A DNA stretch of 64,000 bases from Eutypella sp. D-1 (Eukaryota; Ascomycota; Sordariomycetes; Xylariales; Diatrypaceae), in NCBI GenBank assembly GCA_023313575.1, contig JAJTTP010000021.1:248001-312000 (forward strand), written 5' to 3'. Each line of letters begins with the position of its first letter. Within the stretch, counting starts at the first letter, position 1. This document shows positions 12,390 to 22,523 of this stretch, piece by piece. Below the pieces are notes generated by a model. That model worked only from the letters and a program-made list of their open reading frames with translations, was not told where the DNA came from and ran no database searches. The position numbers and the translations under genes are program-made.

Positions 12390-13640
12390 AAATTTTCCCT
12401 GGACCAACCACCTCACCCCTGGCCAAATTCGACAACCCTGAATTCCCAAATTGGGGCTGCCACTACTGCATATCCCTCAGCACATACTACATTCCCGATA
12501 TCGTCACTTCGACCTTCCAATCTTCCAGGAATCTCCTTCGGAACGAGTTTCCCACTATTGGGCTTCACTCACTTTTTTTTAAAATCAATCTTGCGTGGCT
12601 TTCACTACGGTGACCGTACAGCTTTCCAATGCAGTTACTAATGGGAACCACCCAAAGCCCACCCTTGCTCAGCACCAAGCGCCCCTATGATTTGATAAAG
12701 CTATGCGATTGTTGTGTTTTCAAATCCACATATACTAACCGACGTCGGCCTTTACACTTCAACACGAAGTATGCTATCATCATGCTATGAGATTGTCGAT
12801 CTGAGGTGGTCCCGGGCCCTAGGTAAGCTAGAAGAACAGCTAAGACGAGGCAGAGAAACCAGTTACCAGGTCTAAGTTCATGTAGCAAGCTGGTTACACG
12901 ATCGTACGATAGCGCCAGTCAGGCTGTAGAGCTTGACGAGCTGATCTTCACTCACATGTTAATGCAAGGTACACCACGTTGCAACACGCCCTTGAAACTT
13001 GAACTTTAAGCTCATCTAGATTGATCTTCAACGGTGAGCCGCTGACCCAAAATTCACCCGGTAACCAGGGGTTCATCTTCGTATCCGTTCCCTTGGGTGA
13101 AATAATTCGACCAAGCCTAATGTAAGGTTCAATGCCACTCTGATATGTGTATATAGACAGACAGTCGTGATATGGCCTCTCTTTCGCTCTCGGCTATACT
13201 GCATCACGTCCTTCACGGATATACCGCGCCTTTGCAAGCTGCCCAAATTGTAGCCGGATTCCAGAAAATTGAAGGCTATAGCAGAGGTGCCGAAAAATAT
13301 CCATAAGCTGCCGCAAACCAAGCAGGGTTCAATCTAGCCATCTTCCAGACCACATAGACCCGGCACTCAGAAAGCTTGGAAACCGAACGTTGTCTTTATT
13401 ATGCCTTCGTGTATACCCACCAAGAAATGCTGGCGCACCCTTGACCGTTAAAAAAAAAATCAACTATTTGACATAAGCGGCGTCCTTAAATCCAGTTAGG
13501 GTCGGTAATCTCGTCTCTTCCAGATTTTGATCCGGGTATAGCTTAATTCACAACCCGGTAGAAGCGGGCAGTTCCAGTGCGACAAATCCATAGGCTTCGG
13601 CGACGGCACGACATCTAGGCTAGCGTGATGCAGATCCATC

Positions 13641-13649
13641 TTATCTGAT
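13641..13649 (-). promoter_or_regulatory. Single SreA-type GATA site upstream of sidA
   Basis: TTATCTGAT is ATCAGATAA on the minus strand, a third exact match to the extended SreA consensus. It is 1.08 kb upstream of the sidA start codon, with another GATAA a few bases downstream. I found no exact match outside this intergenic region while reading the window. Confidence 0.55.
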
Positions 13650-14556
13650 CCGAAGATAATGCCGATGTCGCCGCTGCCCAGTCCATCATCATGCTGCTAC
13701 CAATCACTTTCCTCTCGACGCCTAGAGTAGAATACATGCAAGTCCCCACTTGGTTGCATAGATTTACCTGCATCATCATTCTCTGTTGCTACACCATCAC
13801 ATAGATCAAGAAAACTCTGCCCCATAAGCTAAGTAGCATTCACTCCCTTCTCGCCGCGGGCACTCGCTTCCTTTCTCTCGCTTAGTTTAGCGATAGGAAC
13901 GGCCCCTCGTACCTAGAACACCGATGGACAAGACTGGGTCCCGCTCCTAGACCCAACGCATCGGCCATACTCGCCTCTTCGAGTCCCATCTTCTTGTTGG
14001 TGTTGTTCGTCCCTGCGAGGGCTCGATTCGAACCTTTAATTGCCGCAGCGCATTGATGTATAGAACCTGATTTGCTGCTACTCTATACCACCAAGTAGGA
14101 ACCTGAACGCTTTTTGTGCGGGTTCTACCTCAAGCGAGGTACTAAATCGCGTCGTCGTCCTAGGTCACGGAAGATCCTATCCACGTATTCGGGTACATTA
14201 GTTCAGAAGCTATACCGCAACGATATATCGAACGGCAAGCAAGACATGGGATCCCGCACCGTTGCGATATTTTTACGGCCACGTTTGATGCGCCCGAAAC
14301 ATACAAGTCAAGAGTACATGAGATGTGGATTCCACCCTAGGTTCCTGGATTTTGCTTTAGACCGTCTCTATACCGAGACGAGACCAGGTACTTGCCATTA
14401 TTTAGGTCTATGACCGCGGGACTCCATAAAACCAGGGCAATGTTGCGGACTTCGTGTTCCCCACGCCATTTATACACCCGCCCCCCTCTACGACCGGCAG
14501 TAGCATCTTCTACCATAAGATGTCACCTTACCCTTGCATGAAACGCCGTCCTAGGC

Positions 14557-14564
14557 TATAAAAT
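14557..14564 (+). promoter_or_regulatory. TATA box of sidA
   Basis: TATAAAAT lies 164 bp upstream of the sidA start codon, a normal distance for a fungal core promoter with a moderate 5' leader. Confidence 0.5.
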
Positions 14565-14727
14565 ATTCTGAAGGATTTCTTTAAAATCTTATCGCGTCCT
14601 TTGATTTGGGTTCGGTGACACTCGCGCGATCGGGATCTAGGTGTACCAGATCGAACATCACTGTTTCTTCATCTATACTGCATTGCACACACAGCCATCA
14701 GTGTCACAGTAGTATCATATCGCAGAA

Positions 14728-16483
14728 ATGGCACCACACAACGCTGCCAGCAACCACCTCGGTGGTACAGAGGGCCAGGCCCCGAATCACGTTTCAAGGA
14801 CCTCTCATCTGCGGAGGACATCGCCGGAAGAGGTCTACGACCTGGTCTGCGTTGGTTTCGGCCCAGCCAGTCTCGCCATTGCCGTGGCCCTCCATGACTA
14901 CATGGACAGCGGAAAGCTGCCCAAGTCGAGGCCACCTAAGGTGCTGTTCCTAGAGAAGCAGCCGCGGTTCGCGTGGCACGCCGGTATGCTACTCCCTGGC
15001 GCGAAGATGCAGATCAACTTCATCAAGGATATGGCCAGTCTGCGGGATCCGACGTCGAAGTTCACGTTCCTTAACTACCTGCACGAGAATGACCGCCTCG
15101 TCGAGTTCACGAACTTGGACACGTTCCTGCCGGCCCGCGTCGAGTACGAAGACTACCTGCGCTGGTGCGCCTCCCACTTCAGTGACCTTGTCCAATACAG
15201 CAACGAGGTCGTCTCCGTCTCGCCGGCAGAGACGACCCAGAACCCCGTATCGAAGTTCGCCATCACGTCCAAGGACCTAAAATCCGGGGCCACCGCTACG
15301 TACCGTTCTAAGAACGTAATTGTCGCCATGGGCGGTCAGCCCTCCATCCCGAAGTCACTGCCCGCGAGCCATCCCCGGGTCGTCCACTCCTCCCAGTATG
15401 CCTACCTCGTACCGAAGATCCTCACCCAGCGAGACGCGCCGTATCGCGTCGCTGTCGTCGGCGCGGGACAGAGCGCCGCGGAGATCTTCAACAACATCCA
15501 GACGCTGTACCCCAACTCGCAGACATCGCTCGTCATGCGGTCCGAGTTCCTGAAGCCAAGCGATGACTCACCCTTGTAAGTCTATGAAGCCTACTCCACT
15601 TCCATCATACTAGATAAGGCCGTGACCCTCAGTTTCACCCCGCCGCCAGACGCGTGATCTAATAGCGCATTTCGCTTTGGTTCCTATCATCCACAACCTT
15701 CTCATCGCAAATTCCACTAACCACCCGCACAGCGTCAACTCAATCTTCAATCCATCCTTCGTAGATAACCTGTTCTCGCGGCCCGCGTCGAATCGACAAG
15801 CCCTAATTGACGATGCGCGCGCGACCAACTACGGCGTGGTGCGCCTGGGGCTGATCGAGAAGCTGTACGAACGAATGTACGACCAGTTGCGTGAGCTTGG
15901 ACGCGACGAGCGTCGCTGGCCTCACCGGATCCGCGCCGCGACCGACGTCGTTGGCTTTGAACCGTCGTCGCCCGAATCCGTGCGTCTGAGGATCCGACCC
16001 CTGGCCGCCGAGCCTAACAGCAGCAACGATGAGATCCTCGATGTCGACCTCGTCATCGCTGCCACCGGCTACCGACGCAACGCGCACTTGACCCTCATGC
16101 GCGACGTCGAGGCCCTGCTGCCCAACGCCACAGAGGGCGAGGAGCAGCGTGGCGGCAGTGACGCCAAGATGACGAGCGGCGACGCCGCGACGACCTGCGT
16201 GCCCGCTGATTCGCGCATCGGTGATCGCCCCGTCCGCGTCGGCCGCAACTATGGTGTCCAGTTCGCCGCCGGCAAGGTGGCACCCGGGTCTGGTATCTGG
16301 CTCCAGGGATGCTGTGAGGGTACCCACGGAGTAAGTCCCCCAAGTTCGAATGATTCGCATCTATATCTGTTTAGTGAGCACCACTCTAACATTCATCTGC
16401 AGTTGAGCGATACCCTCTTATCCATCCTTTCGGTGCGGTCGGGTGAGATCGTAGATTCGGTTTTCGGTACCCAGGGCAGGTGA
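14728..16483 (+). CDS. sidA: L-ornithine N5-monooxygenase
   Basis: FAD- and NADPH-dependent enzyme that hydroxylates L-ornithine at N5, the committed step of hydroxamate siderophore synthesis. Exons 14728-15575, 15733-16330 and 16403-16483 give 508 residues; Aspergillus SidA has about 500. Intron 1 (15576-15732, GTAAGT...CACAG) rejoins PSDDSPF to VNSIFNP, a run conserved in SidA. Intron 2 (16331-16402, 72 nt) is a multiple of three and lacks a stop, so it looks open if unspliced, but removing it gives THGLSDTLLS. Visible motifs: FAD-binding VGFGPASLA near residues 42-50, the substrate/flavin region around [15 protein letters not shown]-binding [10 protein letters not shown], and C-terminal ATGY. 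It is transcribed away from the siderophore NRPS, as expected for a paired biosynthetic locus. The TGA stop overlaps a strong donor-like AG|GTGAGT at 16480, so a longer spliced C-terminus is possible. Confidence 0.95.
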
Positions 16484-17541
16484 GTCTCACGCGTCTATAG
16501 CCTTGTCAATACCCTCCTAAACCTTCTTATGTATCAACTTTTGCAGAAAGATAAATACTAATACAGATATGGGGACGCAGTGCCAGTGGTCGGAAGCCAT
16601 CTCAGTATAAGCTATAACCGTATACGACGTCGACTTAATGGAAAAGGAAGAGAACGCACATAGTTAGTTCTGGACTCTTCTCAGGTTCCGGTTATCAATA
16701 CTATTAACCGTACCATGCACGGTCATCGACTTGTGGTTGGAAGGGGGGTAGGGGTTTCGAAGATGGGATATAAAAAAGCGCTGTCTTAATATAGTTTTCT
16801 TGCATGCATACTTGAATTTGAATTGAACATTGCTTTTCACTAGTTACCAATACCCAAATCCAATATCACGACTGTACAGATGCAACATCGATAAGGTAGA
16901 TACGAATAAGACTCAAGTCCTAGCTGATGCTTCGCAGCTGTGATGTCAACAGGGGCCTCTGCCATACTGTGGCGTATGTTTGCGTGTAAAGAGCTAGATA
17001 ACTCTCTGTTTGCTACCTAGTGCGTATGTGTCTTTCGATATGTACCATGGTCACAGCAATCGAGCTGTTTGATATAATGATAGAGTAGTGAGTCATCGTA
17101 GACCGATCTGTGAACCTGTTGCTCTTGCACTGTTGAACATGAAATATCAAGAGCATGAGCTTCGTCGTCGTATCTTGACCTCTTGCTAGGTGCTCACGGC
17201 TCTCGTGCGATCCCTTAAGAAACACCGACTGCCCGCTCAGTACTTCGAAGCAAACCTTACAACTATAGTAGATCGTGATTCATAGCCCAAAGTCGTATAA
17301 CTGAAGCTTGGTGTGTTATACATAAGTTATTCACTAGATGAATAGATGGTAAGTTGAGGCTGTCATACCATAAGTTCCCGTACGACTCGAGACGAGAATT
17401 AAAAATTGCTGCTGATATGGAGCCCCCTTGTCCTCGAGCCTCTCCTCTCTATCCTCTGTAGGACATCAACTCCATCGCCACCCCCAGTGCCAAACATCCT
17501 AGTCTAGTATATTCAACGTTCGCGCCACATCGCTTGATAGT
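16484..17541. other. Intergenic, no gene seen
   Basis: About 1 kb between sidA and the next plus-strand gene. It should hold the sidA 3' UTR and the next promoter. Open frames are short and without recognisable features. Confidence 0.6.
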
Positions 17542-18272
17542 ATGTCGAGCTCAAGCTCCAAGAAAAGCACCAAAAATGCTGAGAAGGCCAAGCAAGCCCA
17601 AGCAGAACTCGCGGCCCAGAAGGAGGCGATGAAGGCACACGCTCGGACATGGCAGGTTGTGGAGCCCCGTCAGCTGGAGTCGAATGCGGTCTATATAGCT
17701 GCACGTCGTTACGACATCTGGGCCCACGATGGCGACGAGGACTATGTAATCATTCCCCCATACACCTTTTAGTGTATCATTCATGTATGTAGCGGTGGTT
17801 TCAAACACTAGACTAACACTACACATAGATGTACGGCTTCATGTCCACGGGTGACGATGGCCAACGGTCCAGGTTTATGAGGATAGAGAGGCTGGGCGTT
17901 ACGGGCAAATGGGTATTCTACGACGAACCTATTTGGTGGTACGCCACCGACCCTAACCTGATCCTATTCTACAAGCTGCAATTCCAGGGCAGCGGAACGA
18001 CAGCTTCGGCGTTGGAACAGATTATATATAATCGGGGAAGCGACAGGCACCTCAGCGAAGATCAACAGCGTCGCTTAGCTGACCTGTACGGCTTTTACAA
18101 CTCAAGGATACATACGATCGCCGTCCTGCATGATCTTGCAAAAGCGAAGCTCATCGCCATGTTAGGTGACGAGGAAGACATGATGGATGCTATATTTCAT
18201 GCCGCGGAAACCTTCAAGTCCGTTATCGAACAGGCTAATCAATACGGCGTTGTATGCACTCCAGATCCTTAG
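17542..18272 (+). CDS. Unknown protein, two exons, with an in-frame TAG near the junction
   Basis: Not recognised. Exon 1 starts at 17542 and encodes a Ser/Lys/Ala-rich, probably helical N-terminus, then a Trp/Tyr- and acid-rich part ending DGDEDY. Exon 2 (17829-18272) starts after the acceptor ACATAG, preceded by a GACTAAC branch motif, and encodes 147 residues. The best donor by sequence (GTATGT at 17785) would make a 44-nt intron, but a TAG at 17770-17772 lies in frame just before it. An alternative phase-0 donor GTAATC at 17746 removes the stop, gives an 83-nt intron and a 215-residue protein. Either this weaker donor is used or the gene carries a nonsense change. No signal peptide or membrane segment is evident. 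Confidence 0.55.
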
Positions 18273-19690
18273 TGGCAGTGAGTACAAGTGGACGGTATTC
18301 GGTACACTGGGTAGATCCTAAGTTCCAACCACTTGTTTCGGTTCTTTCTTCAATTTGCTGTCATTTCACCTTCATTAGCGCCCCTCGTATTATTTATTTC
18401 GGTGCCCCTCATTCTTTTCTTGATTTCCTTAGCGGCGCACATTTTCTGGTTTGGATTGTATGGGTTCCGAGGTGAACGGTCAAGCAATTGGCGTTGTTCT
18501 TGATCTTGGTGCTGTTTTCTATATCGTTGTCGGTCGCTGAACGTAGCCACGCTACATTGTCGGCGGGAAGCAGAGAGCATACAGCGAATGTGCAGAAGCA
18601 GGACTTCCAGGAATATCGTTGCTGTGGAATGTGCATCCCCATTGCATGGGAGCATATGTCGCAGATTCTAATCACTTCTATTTTCTTACTGAATCTGGTT
18701 AGGGAGGACATCTAACTTAGTGTGCAACGTAGGAAGAGACGGCATCAATCCTGATTTTAACTACACTCTAAACTTTCTGCTCTACTTTTGATACTGGAGG
18801 CCGTGAAATACGCTTTCCAAGATTGTTTGAACGGAATGATTGGTACTTAGTCACTTGAATAAGGGATGGTATCAGTATAGCTTAAGCATGTGTTTGTCTC
18901 TGACTTTCCTCAATGCTTCTGCGACGGATGGTAGCCCCTATTTCTAGGTTGTACTAAAGTGGGAACTTCCAGGGGTGATAGCTAACCATCTGCAGGCTTG
19001 ATCTGGTAATATGTCGGCGGCAGACTTTCTTTGATTCGGTTCATGCCTATGACCTATATCCCTATATATCCACCAGTGGCCTCATTCTTCCCTCATACTC
19101 TACTCTCGAGCTTACGGCAGTTTACCTATTCCCCATACTTACACATGGTAAAGGACGGGCAACTAAATACAGTCCGCCTGAGCCGAGGACGCCCTGGCTT
19201 ACGACTACGAGTGAAGTTCCCCAACTTGTGCTTGAAGCCGCCTTAGTGCTCCTGATGAAATTGCTATCCTGCTTGATCCTTCGATATATAATGGTAGCGA
19301 CAGGGGCCGTGATTCTGTATCCTATAGTTAGCCGTTCCTAGATATCTGTATTGGACTCAGGAGGACCGCCACTGGATTTGATATTCACTGGGACCAATGA
19401 CGGGGCGAGATGACGACTCTAACAAGGCTTGAACGTAATCAACAATAATGGCTATTGTAGGATCTGACTTGATTATGTTACCCGTAAGCTATCTATCTCC
19501 TACATCCGATAGATACCGCGGACGGAACGGGCGATAAGAAGGTTCAGGGGGGCATTGGAAGGGGGTTTGGTTTGGAGGGGCTAAAACCCGAAGCGGGGCC
19601 ACTTAAAAACCGCTAACCAACGCCGTCAACTCCGGCTTTATAGAGTTCATTACGGCAGCTTCTCTCCAATCAACCAGCAAACTGTGTAAA
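18273..19690. other. Intergenic, no gene seen
   Basis: Open frames up to about 100 residues exist on both strands (18350-18715) but overlap each other, lack motifs and have no clear splice partners. I see nothing else to annotate until the tRNA. Confidence 0.55.
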
Positions 19691-19793
19691 GGGCGCTTGG
19701 TCTAGGGGTATGATTTTCGCTTCGCACTTCCTTCCTCGGAATATTCGAATTGCGCCTTGTGAAAGGTCGTGGGTTCAATTCCCACAGCGTCCA
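19691..19793 (+). tRNA. tRNA-Ala(CGC) with a 31-nt intron
   Basis: Cloverleaf by eye: acceptor stem GGGCGCT (19691-19697) pairs with AGCGTCC (19786-19792), including the G3-U70 pair that marks alanine tRNAs. The D arm is GGTCTAGGGGTATGA. The anticodon stem TTCGC (19716-19720) pairs with GTGAA (19759-19763) with one G-U. The anticodon is CGC at 19723-19725. The T arm GTGGG-TTCAATT-CCCAC is perfect. The intron (19727-19757) sits between positions 37 and 38, the canonical site, and contains GCG (19752-19754) able to pair with the anticodon. The discriminator base is A. Exact intron ends could differ by a base. Confidence 0.85.
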
Positions 19794-20290
19794 CAGTTTC
19801 TTTTTTTGCCGGTGTGTTGTAATCCTTATTCCTCGAGCATAAGAAAGTGTTGGCAAGATTTGCATGTGAATAGGTTTTTTTTTCTTTCTTCTTTTTGCTT
19901 CGGGGACAGATATGCGGGGACGGTCCTTAACGTTGAATCTGGCGCAGCGACAGGGCATGAAGTTTTTCTCTTTTTTTCTTTCTATTTATGCTATGCTGTA
20001 TTTAGGTTTGCTTGCATGCGTCTTGGCTATCGCGTAAACACTGGCGGTGACATGCCTTGCTTGGATTTTCCCCCACCATGAAAAAAAAAAAAAAATCATA
20101 TAATTGCGCCTGCTCGCCGGCGCCTTCGTCGCTAACCCTTACTGAAACAAACCCATCCATCCATCCATTTCCATCCCATGCAAATTTTCCAATCATTCAT
20201 TCAATCATCCATGCAGTACCGTATGTCCCCGCGTAGCAACAACCACAACCCCCCACTATCCACAAACACCCGATCCGATCCGCTCGCTCC
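19794..20290. other. Intergenic, no gene seen
   Basis: Spacer between the tRNA and the 3' end of the minus-strand membrane-protein gene. It contains pyrimidine-rich runs and a long A tract near 20082-20094. No coding support. Confidence 0.5.
19801..19807 (+). terminator. RNA polymerase III terminator of the tRNA
   Basis: A run of seven T on the sense strand begins 8 nt after the mature tRNA end, preceded by TTTC. This is the usual Pol III stop signal. Confidence 0.7.
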
Positions 20291-21163
20291 TTACAGCGCC
20301 TTCAACTTCCGGGGCGCAGTTACGACTGCGGGGCCCCCACCCGCGCCGCTGCCGAGGGCGCGCGCGATCCGGGATACGACCACGCCGGCGACCATAGCGA
20401 TTTCGAGGCCGAGGAGGAGGATCCAGAGGGCATCTAGGAATTCGACGCCGAGATCCAGGCCCGTGCCCGACCCACCACCGCTCTTAGCCCCGCCCCCGCC
20501 GCTGAGCCATAGCCCCTCCAACTTCCACAGCAGCGGCCGGTACGCGACCTGCATCGTCAGGAAGGCTTCGAGCACGTAGAAGGTATACCAGTAGTGTCTG
20601 TTGCGAAGAAGAAGAAGTAATAATGTTAGTTCCTCCCTTCCGCTATGTGTGTGTGTTGCGTTGCTTGCCCAGCCCGGGTGGTGCGAGAAATGCCTAGGTG
20701 GGTGTGTTGGTTGCGATGAATGGATTCCCCCGCCTTCTACTTTTGAGGGAGAGATAGAGAAAAATATGGACAAAGGGTGCTTTGCCTCTAGGGTAGGGTT
20801 AGGTATTTGGTAGACTTTCCGAGCTCGAACTTCCCCTTCCTTTCCCTCGAGATATTCGAAGTATGAAAGGGAAATGTATTGTATGTAGATAGATAGGTAG
20901 ATAGGTATATACGGCAAGGAAAGCGGTGGGATGAAAAAAAAAGGCACGCACAGAGCGGGGGGGACTCACTTAGTTTTATCGTCGAGGACGGTCCACCGGG
21001 GCCTGGGATGGGCCCAGGACTGCGCGATCTGAAAGCAGATGACGAGGCCGCAGAGGACGAAGCACCAGATGAGCAGGATGCGCTGGAGCAGCGAGGGCTG
21101 CTCGTAGTAGTAGCTGTAGCCGTAGCCGTGGTGGGGGAGGAGATAGGCGGTGACGAGGGACAT
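20291..21163 (-). CDS. Small multi-pass membrane protein, unknown function
   Basis: Not recognised. Two exons, 21163-20970 and 20597-20291, joined over a 372-nt intron with donor AA|GTGAGT and acceptor CAACAG, give 166 residues. The join is in frame and makes LDDKTKHYWYTFYVLEAF. Residues around 25-50 (LLIWCFVLCGLVICF) and the C-terminal LDALWILLLGLEIAMVAGVVV form strong membrane segments; a weaker one follows the splice junction. A Gly/Ser loop and a Gly/Ala-rich tail are also present. The start was chosen at the ATG before SLVTAYLLP because the sequence upstream in the same frame is Pro/Ser/Thr low complexity and looks untranslated. An earlier start cannot be excluded. Confidence 0.6.
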
Positions 21164-22523
21164 CGCCCCTTTGAGAGGGTAGCGGTAGGTCGGTAGTGTC
21201 GTCCTAAAGAATAAAAGGGCGGGAACAGGAGGAAATCGTCCCACCGCTTCCCCCTCTCCAACCTTTCTTTGTGTCCTTGATATGGGGTTAGTTGGGTGAC
21301 TGGTCCTTGGCCTGCTTTCTCTTATTTTTGTTACCCCTCCTCGCTTGTCACTAGTAGATCCGGTAATGTTGAGGAATCCGGTACGGTGTGGGCACGAAAT
21401 GTACTGGGAAATGTGTGTGTGTGTGTGTGTGTTCGCGGGCGAGAGAGTGGGTGAATGAATGGGAGAATGAGGCACAGGCGAAAAAGGCGCCGCCAACATC
21501 GGCGATCTTTGACTTCTGGACACGTTGGCGATTTCTTAAAATTTCCTCACGTGGCGTGGGTGATCAAAAGCTAGTAATTACTGTAAGAACGAAATTGATT
21601 GATTTTGGCAGGCGACGACCCGAAAGGGAAAACGCCATTTTTTTCTTCTAAATCTGGAAAGAAAAAAGGGCAGCCGTTTCCAAGACCCGGATGTGACCTT
21701 CGGACATCCGCCGCAATACAACTAACTACCTAAATTTCCTCAATATCCGGCAGCTTCTCGTTCGGCAGTGATATATAACCGGTGATCCCCATTTCGTCGA
21801 CCCTGCGTGACTTCCCGTGGGACACAGTATATAACATGCTTATACATGAAAGTAGGAACAATGACAAATGAAGGATCTCGCTTATCCGGTGCCCAGGATG
21901 GAATAAACCTAGCAAGGGCAGCAAGGTCTAGACGGTCCTGCTTCACCTGGTAGATCAAGCCTCGATTTTATAAAGGCACCCCCCATCCCGCAGCCCCCCG
22001 CGTGGGCATTTCTAGGTTGGGGTAGTTTTGCAGGGTGTTGGCTTGTGATCCTTGAACACCATCGTTTTGTGCAGAATCGATATCGAGGGCTTTTACCTGC
22101 TTTCGGGTCGAATAATGAGAGTCCATGCTTATATAGACGCCTGTAAATAGCCGACCTAACCTCGCAATACGATCCGGTATATGATCAACCAGAGGTCTTC
22201 TCTACATGCTCATTGCATCATCATGATCATAATTCGGTGCCTAAGACCAAGGTTAGGAGCATAGAATCCGTACCAGGGCGGGTGGCTTCGAAGAGAAAAA
22301 TCAGGCAAACATGAAAATATTGGATCATCAAGAGTCGTGATACATCGCGAAGAGGGTCTGCCAACCTTCGAAACCAGAGTCAAGCCGTTATTGTACACAC
22401 ATACTTATTCAGTATAACCGCCGTCCCCAAACTCCCAAATGCGCTATGAATCACTTTGCTGCCCTGTCCTTGCCCTGTCCTTGCCTGTCCTGTATCAACC
22501 AAGACTAGCTAGATACCCGGCTA
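21164..22523. other. Intergenic, no gene seen
   Basis: It holds the promoter of the membrane-protein gene, including a TG dinucleotide run at 21412-21432, then the 3' flank of the heme-lyase gene. Open frames of up to about 87 residues are unsupported. Confidence 0.5.
21412..21432 (+). repeat. TG dinucleotide repeat
   Basis: Ten TG units plus one base upstream of the small membrane-protein gene. Confidence 0.9.

Larger units (their letters stand above)
10161..14727. other. Long divergent intergenic region between the NRPS and sidA genes
   Basis: No convincing coding sequence. Short open frames here (for example 12332-12613 on plus) have no recognisable motif and no splice support. The region holds the shared control elements annotated separately: three ATCWGATAA words, four CCAAT boxes and three inverted repeats on the NRPS side, and a TATA box in front of sidA. 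At 4.6 kb it is unusually long for a fungal bidirectional promoter. Confidence 0.75.

Noticed and set aside
12332..12613. 93-codon frame in the NRPS-sidA intergenic region
   Set aside because: It covers the palindromic GATA site, has no motif and no conserved features; regulatory DNA is the simpler reading.
13985..14035. Possible tRNA T arm on the minus strand (GGTTCGAATC)
   Set aside because: The flanking bases do not form a T stem and no matching acceptor or anticodon arm is present.
15803..16360. 185-codon antisense frame over sidA exon 2
   Set aside because: It overlaps conserved SidA sequence including the ATGY motif and has shadow composition.
20178..20579. 133-codon plus-strand frame rich in Pro/Ser/Arg
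   Set aside because: It is the antisense shadow of the GC-rich last exon of the small membrane-protein gene.
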